Part shown: positions 1 to 6,060 of the stretch, in pieces
Numbering within the stretch: position 1 is the first letter of the stretch
Layout: each line of letters opens with the position of its first letter
Source of the DNA: Mycobacterium sp.
GTDB lineage: Bacteria; Actinomycetota; Actinomycetes; Mycobacteriales; Mycobacteriaceae
Direction of reading: 5' to 3'
DNA: 6,357 bases
NCBI GenBank assembly: GCA_023264755.1
Contig: JAHFVB010000309.1
Span: 1 to 6,357 of the forward strand
The notes under the pieces: model-generated
Seen by the model: only the letters and a program-made list of their open reading frames with translations
Told to the model about the DNA's origin: nothing
Databases searched by the model: none
Translations under genes and position numbers: made by a program

Positions 1-81
1 GACCTCGGCCTTGGTGGTACCGGTACTCGGATAGAGCACCTTGTCCGGGTTGGTCAACCGAACCCGTCCGCAACGCTCCAT
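1..81 (-). CDS. ligD: DNA ligase D (LigD), N-terminal fragment, runs off the left edge
   Basis: The minus strand from the ATG at 81-79 reads 27 uninterrupted codons to base 1, beginning MERCGRVRLTNPDKVLYPST and continuing GTTKAEV. The stretch LTNPDKVLYPxTGTTK is the characteristic start of the polymerase/primase domain of mycobacterial LigD, the multifunctional polymerase-nuclease-ligase that works with Ku in bacterial non-homologous end joining. Only this N-terminal tip is present, so the catalytic domains cannot be checked. The frame stays open upstream of 81, but no ATG, GTG or TTG occurs within the next dozen codons, and eight residues before LTN is close to the ten I recall for M. tuberculosis LigD. 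No Shine-Dalgarno precedes the ATG. A GATACT hexamer ends six bases before it, which fits a leaderless transcript. The gene diverges from the small exported-protein gene. Confidence 0.85.
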   Translation of the reverse strand, partial: MERCGRVRLTNPDKVLYPSTGTTKAEV

Positions 82-113
82 CGACCCAGTATCGCGCGCG
101 TATCGTGGGACGG
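82..113. promoter_or_regulatory. Divergent promoter region with twin GTATCG motifs
   Basis: This short interval separates the likely starts of ligD (minus, ATG at 81) and the small exported protein (plus, GTG at 114). GTATCG occurs twice, at 89-94 and 100-105, start to start 11 bp (about one helical turn) with CGCGC between. On the plus strand, TATCGT at 101-106 matches the mycobacterial TANNNT -10 pattern and ends 7 bases before GTG 114. On the minus strand, GATACT (93-88) ends 6 bases before ATG 81. Both spacings suit leaderless transcription, which is common in mycobacteria. The repeats may simply be the two -10 elements, or an operator for a shared regulator. This is inference from motif spacing only. 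Confidence 0.4.
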
Positions 114-335
114 GTGAGAATGCTGATGGGCGCGCTACTGATTGCTGCGGCAGTCGCAGCAGCCGCGCCCGCCAGCGCCGACCCCGCCGACCTGGTGCCG
201 TACTGCACCGGCGATCAGACGCCGACGGACTCCAACTGTCGGGCGGCCCCGGCGCAGCGCGCCGTCGAGCCCCAGTCCGGGCTGAGTCCGGACCTGCCCT
301 TCGGGCTCAACCCGGGCAACGTACCCGCGATCTAA
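114..335 (+). CDS. Small exported protein of unknown function
   Basis: A 73-residue protein if started at GTG 114; GTG 105 would add three residues, and ATG 120 or 126 would shorten it. I prefer 114 because a -10-like TATCGT lies 7 bases upstream, as for a leaderless mRNA; none of the candidate starts has a convincing Shine-Dalgarno. Residues 1-22 form a classical signal peptide: Arg near the start, an Ala/Leu-rich core at about 7-18, and a PASA cleavage site before DPADL. The predicted mature part is only about 51 residues, with two cysteines (C31, C42) that could form a disulfide, and is rich in Pro, Asp and Gly, ending in PDLPFGLNPGNVPAI. The style resembles small secreted mycobacterial proteins beginning DPxDLVPYC, which I recognise only loosely. 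No function is assigned. Its stop lies 6 bases from the stop of the convergent DUF4032 gene. Confidence 0.75.
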   Translation: MRMLMGALLIAAAVAAAAPASADPADLVPYCTGDQTPTDSNCRAAPAQRAVEPQSGLSPDLPFGLNPGNVPAI

Positions 336-341
336 CCCCGC

Positions 342-1715
342 TCAGTCGTCGTCGCTCGACAGCACCGCGAACGGCGCCGTCGGCACCTCGGCGATCGCCA
401 TCTTGGCCGCCGAATCGACGGGGATGACGTTGCCGGCCAGCGCCGCGAGCGCCTTGTTGGTGCCGACGTCGCGGCCCGCCCGTTCGCTCAACAGCCAGCG
501 CACCTCGAGCAGGTCGCAGTAGGCCTGGATCGGCGTTCCGGTCCTTCCGACCGCGGCGTGGGCCAACTGCTCGTAGGGCGTGAGCACCTCGAGCTGCCAC
601 AGCCGGGCGGCGGTCGGCTCGTCGACGTCGTGTCCGGCCTCCACGCACAGCTGCGCCTGGTAGGCGTGCAGGTCGCCGAGCAGGATGGCCGCCTGGCCTT
701 CGCCGACGTCCAAGCCGGTGAGGTCGCGCAGATGCTGCGCGTGATAGCGGCGGTCGCCCACCGCGACACGGACCCGCAGCCGGCTCGGATCCGCGCTGTC
801 GGGTTGGAGCGAGAGTTCGTCGACCGCGAAGCCGAGCTCGTTGAGCCGCCGGATGGTGCCCTCGACGCGGTACCGGTCGGTGAAGCCGAAGACCGGCTCG
901 GCGTGAAGGAGCTCCCACAGGCTGTCGTAACGAACCTGAACCTGTTCGGCTTCGGCGATCAGCGTGCCGTGCAGCTCCTCCGGCAATCCCATGCGTTCGG
1001 CGAGATCGACCAGCCCCTCGGCCACGTTCTCCACCAGGATCTCGAGGTCGTGCTGGCGCTGTCCGCGGCTCAGCGTCGGATGGATCTCGGACGTCTCGGC
1101 GTCGACCAGCCACGCCTGCAACAGCTGTCCGTCGCGGGAGAACAACGTGTTCGCCAGTGAACAGTCGCCCCAGAAGACGCCGTGGCGGTGCAACTCCACC
1201 AACAAACCGGCCATCGCGTCGAGTAGCCGGGCCCGGTGTCGCTGCTGGTCGGGCGGCAGCCGCATGAACAATCTGCGGTACTGCCACGACCCCTCCAGGT
1301 AGCGGGTGATCAGGATCGCGGTCTCGAATTGTGGTTGCAGCACCAACCCCGCCGGACGAACGGCCGGCAACCCCATGTCCTCGAGTCGACGCAGCACGTC
1401 GTACTCCTTGAGCGCAACGCGCGGCGGCATGTCCTTGACGGCCCACAGGTGGCCGTCGGCGTCGACGAACTTCACCAGGTGTCGGCTCATCCCCACGGCG
1501 ATGTCGTGCAAGGGCACCTCGGGCATCATCCACTCCGAAAGCGGTTTGTCCCAGGGCAATCCCAGCAGACCAGGAGTCGGTGCCCGGAGTCGCAGCTCGG
1601 GGGTAAGTTCCCGGGTCGCTTCGCTGAAGCCCTCCGGTCTAATTTCCCGGGTCGCTTCGCTGGAGCCGCGCTTGCGTGGACTGCCCTCCGGTGTCACTTC
1701 AGTTGATGCGTTCAC
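342..1715 (-). CDS. DUF4032 protein with kinase-like N-terminal half
   Basis: A 457-residue protein, last in the transporter operon. After an unusual N-terminal segment (residues 1-40) comes RLRAPTPGLLGLPW, the usual opening of DUF4032 proteins. Residues about 75-230 resemble the RIO/lipopolysaccharide-kinase (WaaP-like) fold: AVKD with K94 as candidate ATP-binding lysine, E104 in the following helix, HRHGVFWGDCSLANTLF with D184 and N189 as catalytic-loop residues, and LVDAET with D205 in the DFG-like metal site. The remainder (about 235-440) should be the DUF4032 region proper, and the tail ends SSDDD. All key kinase-like residues are present, so activity is plausible; the substrate is unknown. 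The chosen GTG at 1715 overlaps the ATPase gene by 17 bp. GTG at 1697, one base after the ATPase stop, is an equally good start, and neither has a strong ribosome binding site. The repeat within codons 7-36 makes the true start uncertain. No membrane segment or signal peptide is evident, so it is probably cytosolic. Confidence 0.85.
   Translation of the reverse strand: MNASTEVTPEGSPRKRGSSEATREIRPEGFSEATRELTPELRLRAPTPGLLGLPWDKPLSEWMMPEVPLHDIAVGMSRHLVKFVDADGHLWAVKDMPPRVALKEYDVLRRLEDMGLPAVRPAGLVLQPQFETAILITRYLEGSWQYRRLFMRLPPDQQRHRARLLDAMAGLLVELHRHGVFWGDCSLANTLFSRDGQLLQAWLVDAETSEIHPTLSRGQRQHDLEILVENVAEGLVDLAERMGLPEELHGTLIAEAEQVQVRYDSLWELLHAEPVFGFTDRYRVEGTIRRLNELGFAVDELSLQPDSADPSRLRVRVAVGDRRYHAQHLRDLTGLDVGEGQAAILLGDLHAYQAQLCVEAGHDVDEPTAARLWQLEVLTPYEQLAHAAVGRTGTPIQAYCDLLEVRWLLSERAGRDVGTNKALAALAGNVIPVDSAAKMAIAEVPTAPFAVLSSDDD
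1608..1697 (-). repeat. Imperfect in-frame tandem repeat at the start of the DUF4032 gene
   Basis: Two units lie side by side. Unit A (1697-1644, 18 codons) reads VTPEGSPRKRGSSEATRE; unit B (1643-1608, 12 codons) reads IRPEGFSEATRE; then LTPE follows. The plus-strand core TTCCCGGGTCGCTTCGCTG is identical at 1608-1626 and 1644-1662 (36 bp apart), and GCCCTCCGGT is identical at 1629-1638 and 1683-1692. Unit A carries six extra codons, including the basic run PRKR. The array lies at the ATPase/DUF4032 junction and keeps the reading frame, adding 90 bp. It looks like a duplicated or inserted mycobacterial repeat rather than a conserved domain. Each unit also contains a GGAGGG stretch that could mimic a Shine-Dalgarno. 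Confidence 0.8.
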
Positions 1716-2778
1716 CGGTCTTCGGATGGAACAGGTGCACCGCGCCCTCGGGGTTCTTGCGCAGCCGCACCGTGTCGGCCAGCTTCGGCGCCGTACGCGG
1801 GTTGCACCGCGCCACCAGTTCGACTCCCGAGCCCGCGTGGGTATAGACGTAGGCCTCGCTGCCGAGATCCTCGACCAGGTCGACGACGACCTCGACGCCG
1901 TCGGAGTCGGAGAGCTCGAGCTGCTCGGGGCGAATTCCGAAGGTGACCTCCGTGAGCCCGGCAGCGCTGAGCTTCGCCAGGTCGTCGCGGTCGAGTTGCA
2001 GCGTCGAGTCGCCGATCTTGACCCCCTCGGGGGTGACGGGCAGGTCCACCAGGTTCATCGCCGGCGATCCGATGAAGCCCGCGACGAACGCATTGGCCGG
2101 ACGATCGTAAAGCTCATTTGGCGCAGCGAATTGCTGCAGCTTCCCGAAGCGCAGCACGGCCACCCGGTCACCCATCGTCATGGCCTCCACCTGGTCGTGG
2201 GTGACGTAGACGGTGGTGGTGCCCAGGCGACGCTGCAGCGCGGCGATCTGGGTACGGGTCTGCACCCGCAGCTTGGCGTCCAGGTTGCTCAGCGGCTCGT
2301 CCATGCAGAACACCTGCGGCTCCCGCACGATGGCCCGGCCCATGGCGACGCGCTGACGCTGACCGCCGGATAGCTTGGCAGGCTTGCGATCCAGGTGCTC
2401 GGTGAGGTCGAGCACCTTGGCGGCCTCTTCGACCTTGCGGCGCCGCTCGTCGGCCGGTACCCCACGCAACTTCAGCGCGAAGCCCATGTTCTCGGCGACC
2501 GTCTTGTTGGGATACAACGCATAGTTCTGGAACACCATCGCGATGTCGCGGTCCTTGGACTGCACGCCGGTCATGTCCTTGCCGCCGATCTCGATGCTGC
2601 CCTCGTCGATGTCCTCGAGGCCGGCCAGCATGCGCAACGCGGTGCTCTTGCCCGAGCCGGAAGGTCCGACCAGAACGATGAATTCGCCGTCCTTGATGTC
2701 CAGGTTCAGGTTGTCCACCGCGAGCTTGTCCGAGCCCTCGTAGATGCAGGAGGCGTTCTTGTAGGTGATCGATGCCAT
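1699..2778 (-). CDS. Carbohydrate ABC importer ATPase (MalK/UgpC type)
   Basis: A 359-residue nucleotide-binding subunit that hydrolyses ATP on the cytoplasmic face to drive sugar uptake through the two permeases encoded upstream. Motifs are complete: aromatic A-loop candidate Y13, Walker A GPSGSGKST at 38-46, Q-loop Q84 followed by NYALYP, signature LSGGQ at 136-140, Walker B VFCMDEP at 156-162 with catalytic E161, D-loop SNLD at 164-167 and switch H194 (THD). Residues about 235-359 form the C-terminal TOBE/OB-type regulatory region typical of MalK, UgpC and MsmK, including GIRPEQLEL and a final VHLFHPKTGERI. The length is normal for the family. The ATG at 2778 is fixed by an AAGGAG six bases upstream. 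It follows permease 2 after a 30-bp gap, the widest in the operon, so some independent translation is possible. ATPases of this type can serve several importers, but its position argues for this one. Confidence 0.96.
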   Translation of the reverse strand: MASITYKNASCIYEGSDKLAVDNLNLDIKDGEFIVLVGPSGSGKSTALRMLAGLEDIDEGSIEIGGKDMTGVQSKDRDIAMVFQNYALYPNKTVAENMGFALKLRGVPADERRRKVEEAAKVLDLTEHLDRKPAKLSGGQRQRVAMGRAIVREPQVFCMDEPLSNLDAKLRVQTRTQIAALQRRLGTTTVYVTHDQVEAMTMGDRVAVLRFGKLQQFAAPNELYDRPANAFVAGFIGSPAMNLVDLPVTPEGVKIGDSTLQLDRDDLAKLSAAGLTEVTFGIRPEQLELSDSDGVEVVVDLVEDLGSEAYVYTHAGSGVELVARCNPRTAPKLADTVRLRKNPEGAVHLFHPKTGERIN

Positions 2779-2784
2779 GTCTAG

Positions 2785-2790
2785 CTCCTT
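2785..2790 (-). promoter_or_regulatory. Ribosome binding site of the ATPase gene
   Basis: AAGGAG on the minus strand, six bases before the ATG at 2778. It is one of the strongest Shine-Dalgarno matches in the window and fixes this start. It sits in the 30-bp gap after permease 2. Confidence 0.8.
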
Positions 2791-2808
2791 GGAAGTTGAG
2801 GGGAAGGG

Positions 2809-3693
2809 TTACTTGATCGCGCCGAAGGAAAGTCCGCGCACCAGCTTGTTTTGGGCGAACCACCCGCACAGGATCACGGGCAGCGCGGCCATGGTTGCGG
2901 CCGCCGACAGCACGGCCCAGTACTGACCCTCGCCGGCGATGAAGCCGACCAGGTACACCGGCATGGTCTGAGCGTTCACCGCGGTCAGGTTCACCGCCAG
3001 GAAGAACTCATTCCAGGCGAAGATCACGCAGATCAACGCCGTCGCGGCGATACCGGGCGATACCAACGGAAGGATCACCTCGCGCACCGAGCGCCACAGG
3101 CTCGCGCCGTCGAGGCTGGCGGCCTCGAGGAGTTCTCCTGGCACTTCGAGGAAGAACGAGCGCATCATCCACACGGCGATCGGCAAGTTCATCGACGTGT
3201 ACAGGATGACGAGAGCCCAGATGTTGTCCAGCAGACCGATGTTGGACACGATCACGTAGAGCGGCAAGATCGCTGCCACGACGGGCAGCATCTTGGTGCT
3301 CATGAAGAAGAACAGGGCATCCGACGTCTTGCGGACGGGTCGCAGCGATAGCGCGAACGCGGCGGGCACCCCCAGCAGCAGCACCAGAATGGTCGACATT
3401 CCGGTGGCGAACACCGAATTCAGCATTGCGGGCCCGATGCCCTGATCGAAGACTGCCGAGTATTGATCCAGGGTGGGGGCGAAGAACAGCTTGGGCGGGC
3501 TGGTCGCGGCGTCGCTCTCCTGCTTGAAGGAGGTCAACACCATCCAGAACACCGGGAAGAAGAACCCCAGCCCGGCGATCCATGCCACGACGCCCCAGGG
3601 GCTGAACTTCTTGGACTTCTTCTTGCGGGCGGGCACTGCATCGCTTGTTGCAGTGGTCCTTGCCGTGCTGTCCACTACGTTCGGAGTAGTCAT
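2809..3693 (-). CDS. Carbohydrate ABC importer permease 2 (MalG-like)
   Basis: A 294-residue inner-membrane permease of the binding-protein-dependent type. A cytosolic, strongly basic N-terminus (PARKKKSKKF, 21-30) precedes the first membrane helix at about 32-54. Further hydrophobic segments are at about 89-117, 125-150, 156-178, 211-233 and 259-281, giving the usual six. The EAA loop that docks into the ATPase is a good match at 190-209: EAASLDGA, then REVILPL. The C-terminal VRGLSFGAIK is the ending seen in MalG-type subunits (RGLTxGAVK). The ATG at 3693 lies four bases after the stop of permease 1, with an AGGAAGAGG stretch (3706-3714) inside the end of that gene as its likely ribosome binding site. 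With permease 1 it forms the heterodimeric channel. Confidence 0.95.
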   Translation of the reverse strand: MTTPNVVDSTARTTATSDAVPARKKKSKKFSPWGVVAWIAGLGFFFPVFWMVLTSFKQESDAATSPPKLFFAPTLDQYSAVFDQGIGPAMLNSVFATGMSTILVLLLGVPAAFALSLRPVRKTSDALFFFMSTKMLPVVAAILPLYVIVSNIGLLDNIWALVILYTSMNLPIAVWMMRSFFLEVPGELLEAASLDGASLWRSVREVILPLVSPGIAATALICVIFAWNEFFLAVNLTAVNAQTMPVYLVGFIAGEGQYWAVLSAAATMAALPVILCGWFAQNKLVRGLSFGAIK

Positions 3694-3697
3694 GGTC

Positions 3698-4672
3698 TTA
3701 GGCCGCCTCTTCCTTGCCGGAGAATGATTTGAAGATCAACCGAAGCGCAAAGCTGGCGATGAACATCGTGAAGATGACGACCACCACGCCCATGGCGGCG
3801 GCCTGACCCATGTCGAAGCCGAGGAACGCGCGCTGATAGATGTAGAACGGCAGATTCGAGCTTGCGACGCCTGGTCCGCCCTGCGTCATCATGAAGATGG
3901 CGTCGAACGTGTTGACCAGGTAGATCGCCCCGAGCACCACCCCTAGTTCGATGAACCGTCGAAGATGCGGCAGGGTCAGCTCCCGGAAGAGTTGAAACGC
4001 GCCGGCACCGTCAACCCGGCCAGCCTCGAGTTGATCGCGAGGCATCGAGGTCAGGCCGGCCAAGATCAGCAGCATCATGAAAGGCGTCCACTGCCAGATC
4101 AATTCGACCATCACCATCGTCAGCGGGAACTGACCGATCCAGTCGACCTTGCCGATGCCGACCAGCGACAGCACCCAGTTCAGGATGCCGTTGGTCGGGT
4201 CCAGAATCGTCGTCTTCCAGATCAGCGCGCCAGCCACGGGGGTGATCAGGAACGGAGTGATCAACAGCGTTCGGATGACGCCGCGACCGAGGAAGGCGCG
4301 ATCCAACAGCAGCGCCAACAGCAAGCCCAGGAACGCCGAGATGAGCACCACTCCGACGATCAGGATGACGGTGTTCAATGCCACCGACCAGAATTGGGTG
4401 TCCTTGACCACGGCGATGTAGTTGCTGAACCCGACGAACTGCCGCGAACCCGGACGGACCAGGTTCCACGAAAGCGTCGAGTAGTACAGCGTGAACAGGA
4501 ACGGGATTTGGGTGACGACGATCATGAAGATCAGCGCCGGGAGCAGCGGTCCACGCCTGCGCCAGCCCTCGGCCCGGCTTACGCCGGTGTCCTGCGCCTC
4601 CCGGATCTTTCGAACCCGTTCCGCCACCTCCCGCTCGTCGGCGGCAGCCTCGGTATCAGCTGTAAGAGTCAT
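3698..4672 (-). CDS. Carbohydrate ABC importer permease 1 (MalF/UgpA-like)
   Basis: A 324-residue inner-membrane permease. Residues 1-40 are a charged cytosolic leader, then hydrophobic segments follow at about 42-65, 97-123, 133-153, 183-206, 240-262 and 288-313. The EAA loop at 216-235 reads EAGRVDGAG, then ELTLP; the third residue is Gly rather than the usual Ala, a mild variant. FMMTQGGP at 260-267 is typical of this subunit. The open frame extends upstream to 5101, but that part is the out-of-frame shadow of the binding-protein gene. The start at ATG 4672 is set by AGGGGA just upstream and by the ATGA overlap with the preceding stop (4671-4669), which implies translational coupling. The protein pairs with permease 2 to form the translocation pore. 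Confidence 0.95.
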   Translation of the reverse strand: MTLTADTEAAADEREVAERVRKIREAQDTGVSRAEGWRRRGPLLPALIFMIVVTQIPFLFTLYYSTLSWNLVRPGSRQFVGFSNYIAVVKDTQFWSVALNTVILIVGVVLISAFLGLLLALLLDRAFLGRGVIRTLLITPFLITPVAGALIWKTTILDPTNGILNWVLSLVGIGKVDWIGQFPLTMVMVELIWQWTPFMMLLILAGLTSMPRDQLEAGRVDGAGAFQLFRELTLPHLRRFIELGVVLGAIYLVNTFDAIFMMTQGGPGVASSNLPFYIYQRAFLGFDMGQAAAMGVVVVIFTMFIASFALRLIFKSFSGKEEAA

Positions 4673-6042
4673 GACTTCCCCTGGTATGTCCGGCCGACGA
4701 CCTCGGCGTATTCCTGAGCTTGGTTGAGCGCTTCTTCGACGGTGGTGTCGCCGGCGATCGCTGCGCTGATCTGTTGGCTCACCCTGGTGCCGAGGTCCTG
4801 GAACTCCGGAATCCCGACGAACTGAATCCCGGTGTACGGAACCGGTTGGACGGTGGGCTTGGTCGGATTCGCATTGGTGATCGATTGCAGGGTCAGCGGT
4901 CCGTAGGACTTCGAGATCGCTTGGTATTCCGGCAAGTCCGTGTACGTCGACGTGCGACTGCCGGGTGGGACGCGGGCCCAGCCCAGCTTCTCCCCGACCA
5001 GCTTCATGTAGTCCCGGTTGGTCATCCACGAGATGAACTTCCAGGCGCCGTCGGGGTTCTTGGCGCCCTTGGGAATTCCGAGCGCCCAGGTGTATAGCCA
5101 ACCGGAGTTGGGCTTTTCGACGATGGGGGCGGGCAGGTAGCCGATCTTGCCGACCAGATCAGGGTAGGTCTTGGGATCCTCCAGCACCGACACCGCCGAG
5201 GTGGCGTCGTACCACATCGCCGTCTGGCCCTGGCCAAAGAGGTTGGCGCACTCTTGGAATCCGGTCGAGGAAGCGCCGAGTTCGCCCGCGTCCTTGATCA
5301 GGTCGACGTAGAAGTTGACGGCCTTCTTGACCTCTGGGCTGTTGAGCTTCGCGTTCCACTTGTCGTCGAACCAGCGTCCACCGAAGGTGTTGATCACCGT
5401 GTCCAGCGGCGCGAGCACCTCACCCCAGCCCGGCTTGCCGCGCAGGCAGATGCCGTCCGTGCCGTTCTTCTCCTTGATGGTCTTGGCCCACTGTGCGACT
5501 TCTTCCCACTGGGGCTGATAGTTCGGGTTCTGATTGACCTTGATACCGGCCTTTTCGAACATGTCCTTGCGGTACATCAGGAAGGACGACTCGCCGTAGA
5601 ACGGGACGGCGTACATGTTGCCCTGGTAGGACAGTGACTCCCGCAGCGACGGGATGAAGTCCTGCTCGTCGTAGCCCGGCGTGTTCTTGGCGTAGTCGGA
5701 CAGGTTGCGCAACCAGCCGTCCTTGGCCCACTGCGGGGTTTCGAAGTTGCTGATCATCGCGACGTCGAACTGAGACCCGCCCATTGCCGTCGACATGGTG
5801 ATCTTGGCGCGGGCCTGGTTCTCCGACAGCGTGATGAACTTCAGCTTGGTGCCGGGATTGTCCTTCTCGAACTCCGACGAAAGCTTCTGGGCGTCCGTCA
5901 TCTGCGAGTTGGACACCAGGGCGATCGTCACCTCGTTCGCCGAGGCCCCCAGGCTGCCCGCGCCAGAGCATCCCGCGGTGAGCAGCAGTCCGGCCGCGGC
6001 CGCACACGCCGACAACTTGTACAGCACTCTTCGTTGCTTCAC
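4669..6042 (-). CDS. Sugar/polyol ABC importer solute-binding lipoprotein
   Basis: A 457-residue extracytoplasmic binding protein of the SBP family 1 (MalE-like) class. The N-terminus is a lipoprotein signal peptide: basic KQRR, hydrophobic AAAAGLLL, and lipobox LTAGC with the lipidated cysteine at C25; Thr at -3 is less usual than Leu but allowed. The mature part starts NEVTIALVSNSQMTD and runs through lobe motifs typical of the family: FEKDNPGTKLKFI, FDVAMISN, YAVPFYGESSFLMYRKDMFEKAG, GQTAMWYDATS and PDGAWKFISWMTN. It would be tethered outside the cytoplasmic membrane and deliver ligand to the two permeases. The start is GTG 6042, 16 bp after the regulator's stop; GAGG seven bases upstream is the probable ribosome binding site. 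Linkage to a SorC regulator suggests a sugar or sugar alcohol, but the ligand cannot be read from the sequence. Confidence 0.95.
   Translation of the reverse strand: MKQRRVLYKLSACAAAAGLLLTAGCSGAGSLGASANEVTIALVSNSQMTDAQKLSSEFEKDNPGTKLKFITLSENQARAKITMSTAMGGSQFDVAMISNFETPQWAKDGWLRNLSDYAKNTPGYDEQDFIPSLRESLSYQGNMYAVPFYGESSFLMYRKDMFEKAGIKVNQNPNYQPQWEEVAQWAKTIKEKNGTDGICLRGKPGWGEVLAPLDTVINTFGGRWFDDKWNAKLNSPEVKKAVNFYVDLIKDAGELGASSTGFQECANLFGQGQTAMWYDATSAVSVLEDPKTYPDLVGKIGYLPAPIVEKPNSGWLYTWALGIPKGAKNPDGAWKFISWMTNRDYMKLVGEKLGWARVPPGSRTSTYTDLPEYQAISKSYGPLTLQSITNANPTKPTVQPVPYTGIQFVGIPEFQDLGTRVSQQISAAIAGDTTVEEALNQAQEYAEVVGRTYQGKS
4677..4682 (-). promoter_or_regulatory. Ribosome binding site deciding the start of permease 1
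   Basis: AGGGGA on the minus strand ends four bases before the ATG at 4672. It lies within the last codons of the binding-protein gene. It matters because the permease frame remains open for over 400 bases upstream, and this site selects the short, family-like N-terminus. Confidence 0.7.
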
Positions 6043-6049
6043 ACTCTTG

Positions 6050-6060
6050 CCTCGCTCCTC
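6050..6060 (-). promoter_or_regulatory. Ribosome binding site of the binding-protein gene, overlapping the regulator stop
   Basis: The minus strand reads GAGGAGCGAGG from 6060 to 6050. The TGA stop of the regulator (6061-6059) shares its last two bases with this site. The nearer GAGG is seven bases from the GTG at 6042 and the distal GAGGAG is twelve. This supports the GTG start and suggests coupled translation after the regulator. Confidence 0.6.

Noticed and set aside
296..306. GCCC-TTC-GGGC as an intrinsic terminator.
   Set aside because: The stem is only four base pairs, lies within coding sequence and has no following T-run on either strand.
41..427. A plus-strand open frame overlapping the small exported-protein gene in another frame.
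   Set aside because: It is Arg/Pro/Ser-rich and low in complexity, crosses the convergent stop into the DUF4032 gene, and has no signal peptide or ribosome binding site.
307..1533. A 408-residue minus-strand open frame overlapping the DUF4032 gene.
   Set aside because: It is a high-GC shadow with a very Arg/Gly/Ala-rich translation and no recognisable domain, while the other frame gives clear kinase-like and DUF4032 sequence.
1306..2373. A 355-residue plus-strand open frame antisense to the ATPase and DUF4032 genes.
   Set aside because: The composition is typical of a GC-rich antisense frame, it has no motifs, and it spans two well-supported genes on the other strand.
3965..4717. A 250-residue plus-strand open frame antisense to permease 1.
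   Set aside because: The translation is Gln/Arg/His-rich, the usual product of reading hydrophobic membrane-helix codons in antisense; no family features.
4673..5101. Open-frame extension of permease 1 upstream of ATG 4672 (about 143 extra residues).
   Set aside because: It lies entirely inside the binding-protein gene in another frame, is rich in Arg, Asp and Pro without family similarity, and ATG 4672 has a ribosome binding site and an ATGA overlap.
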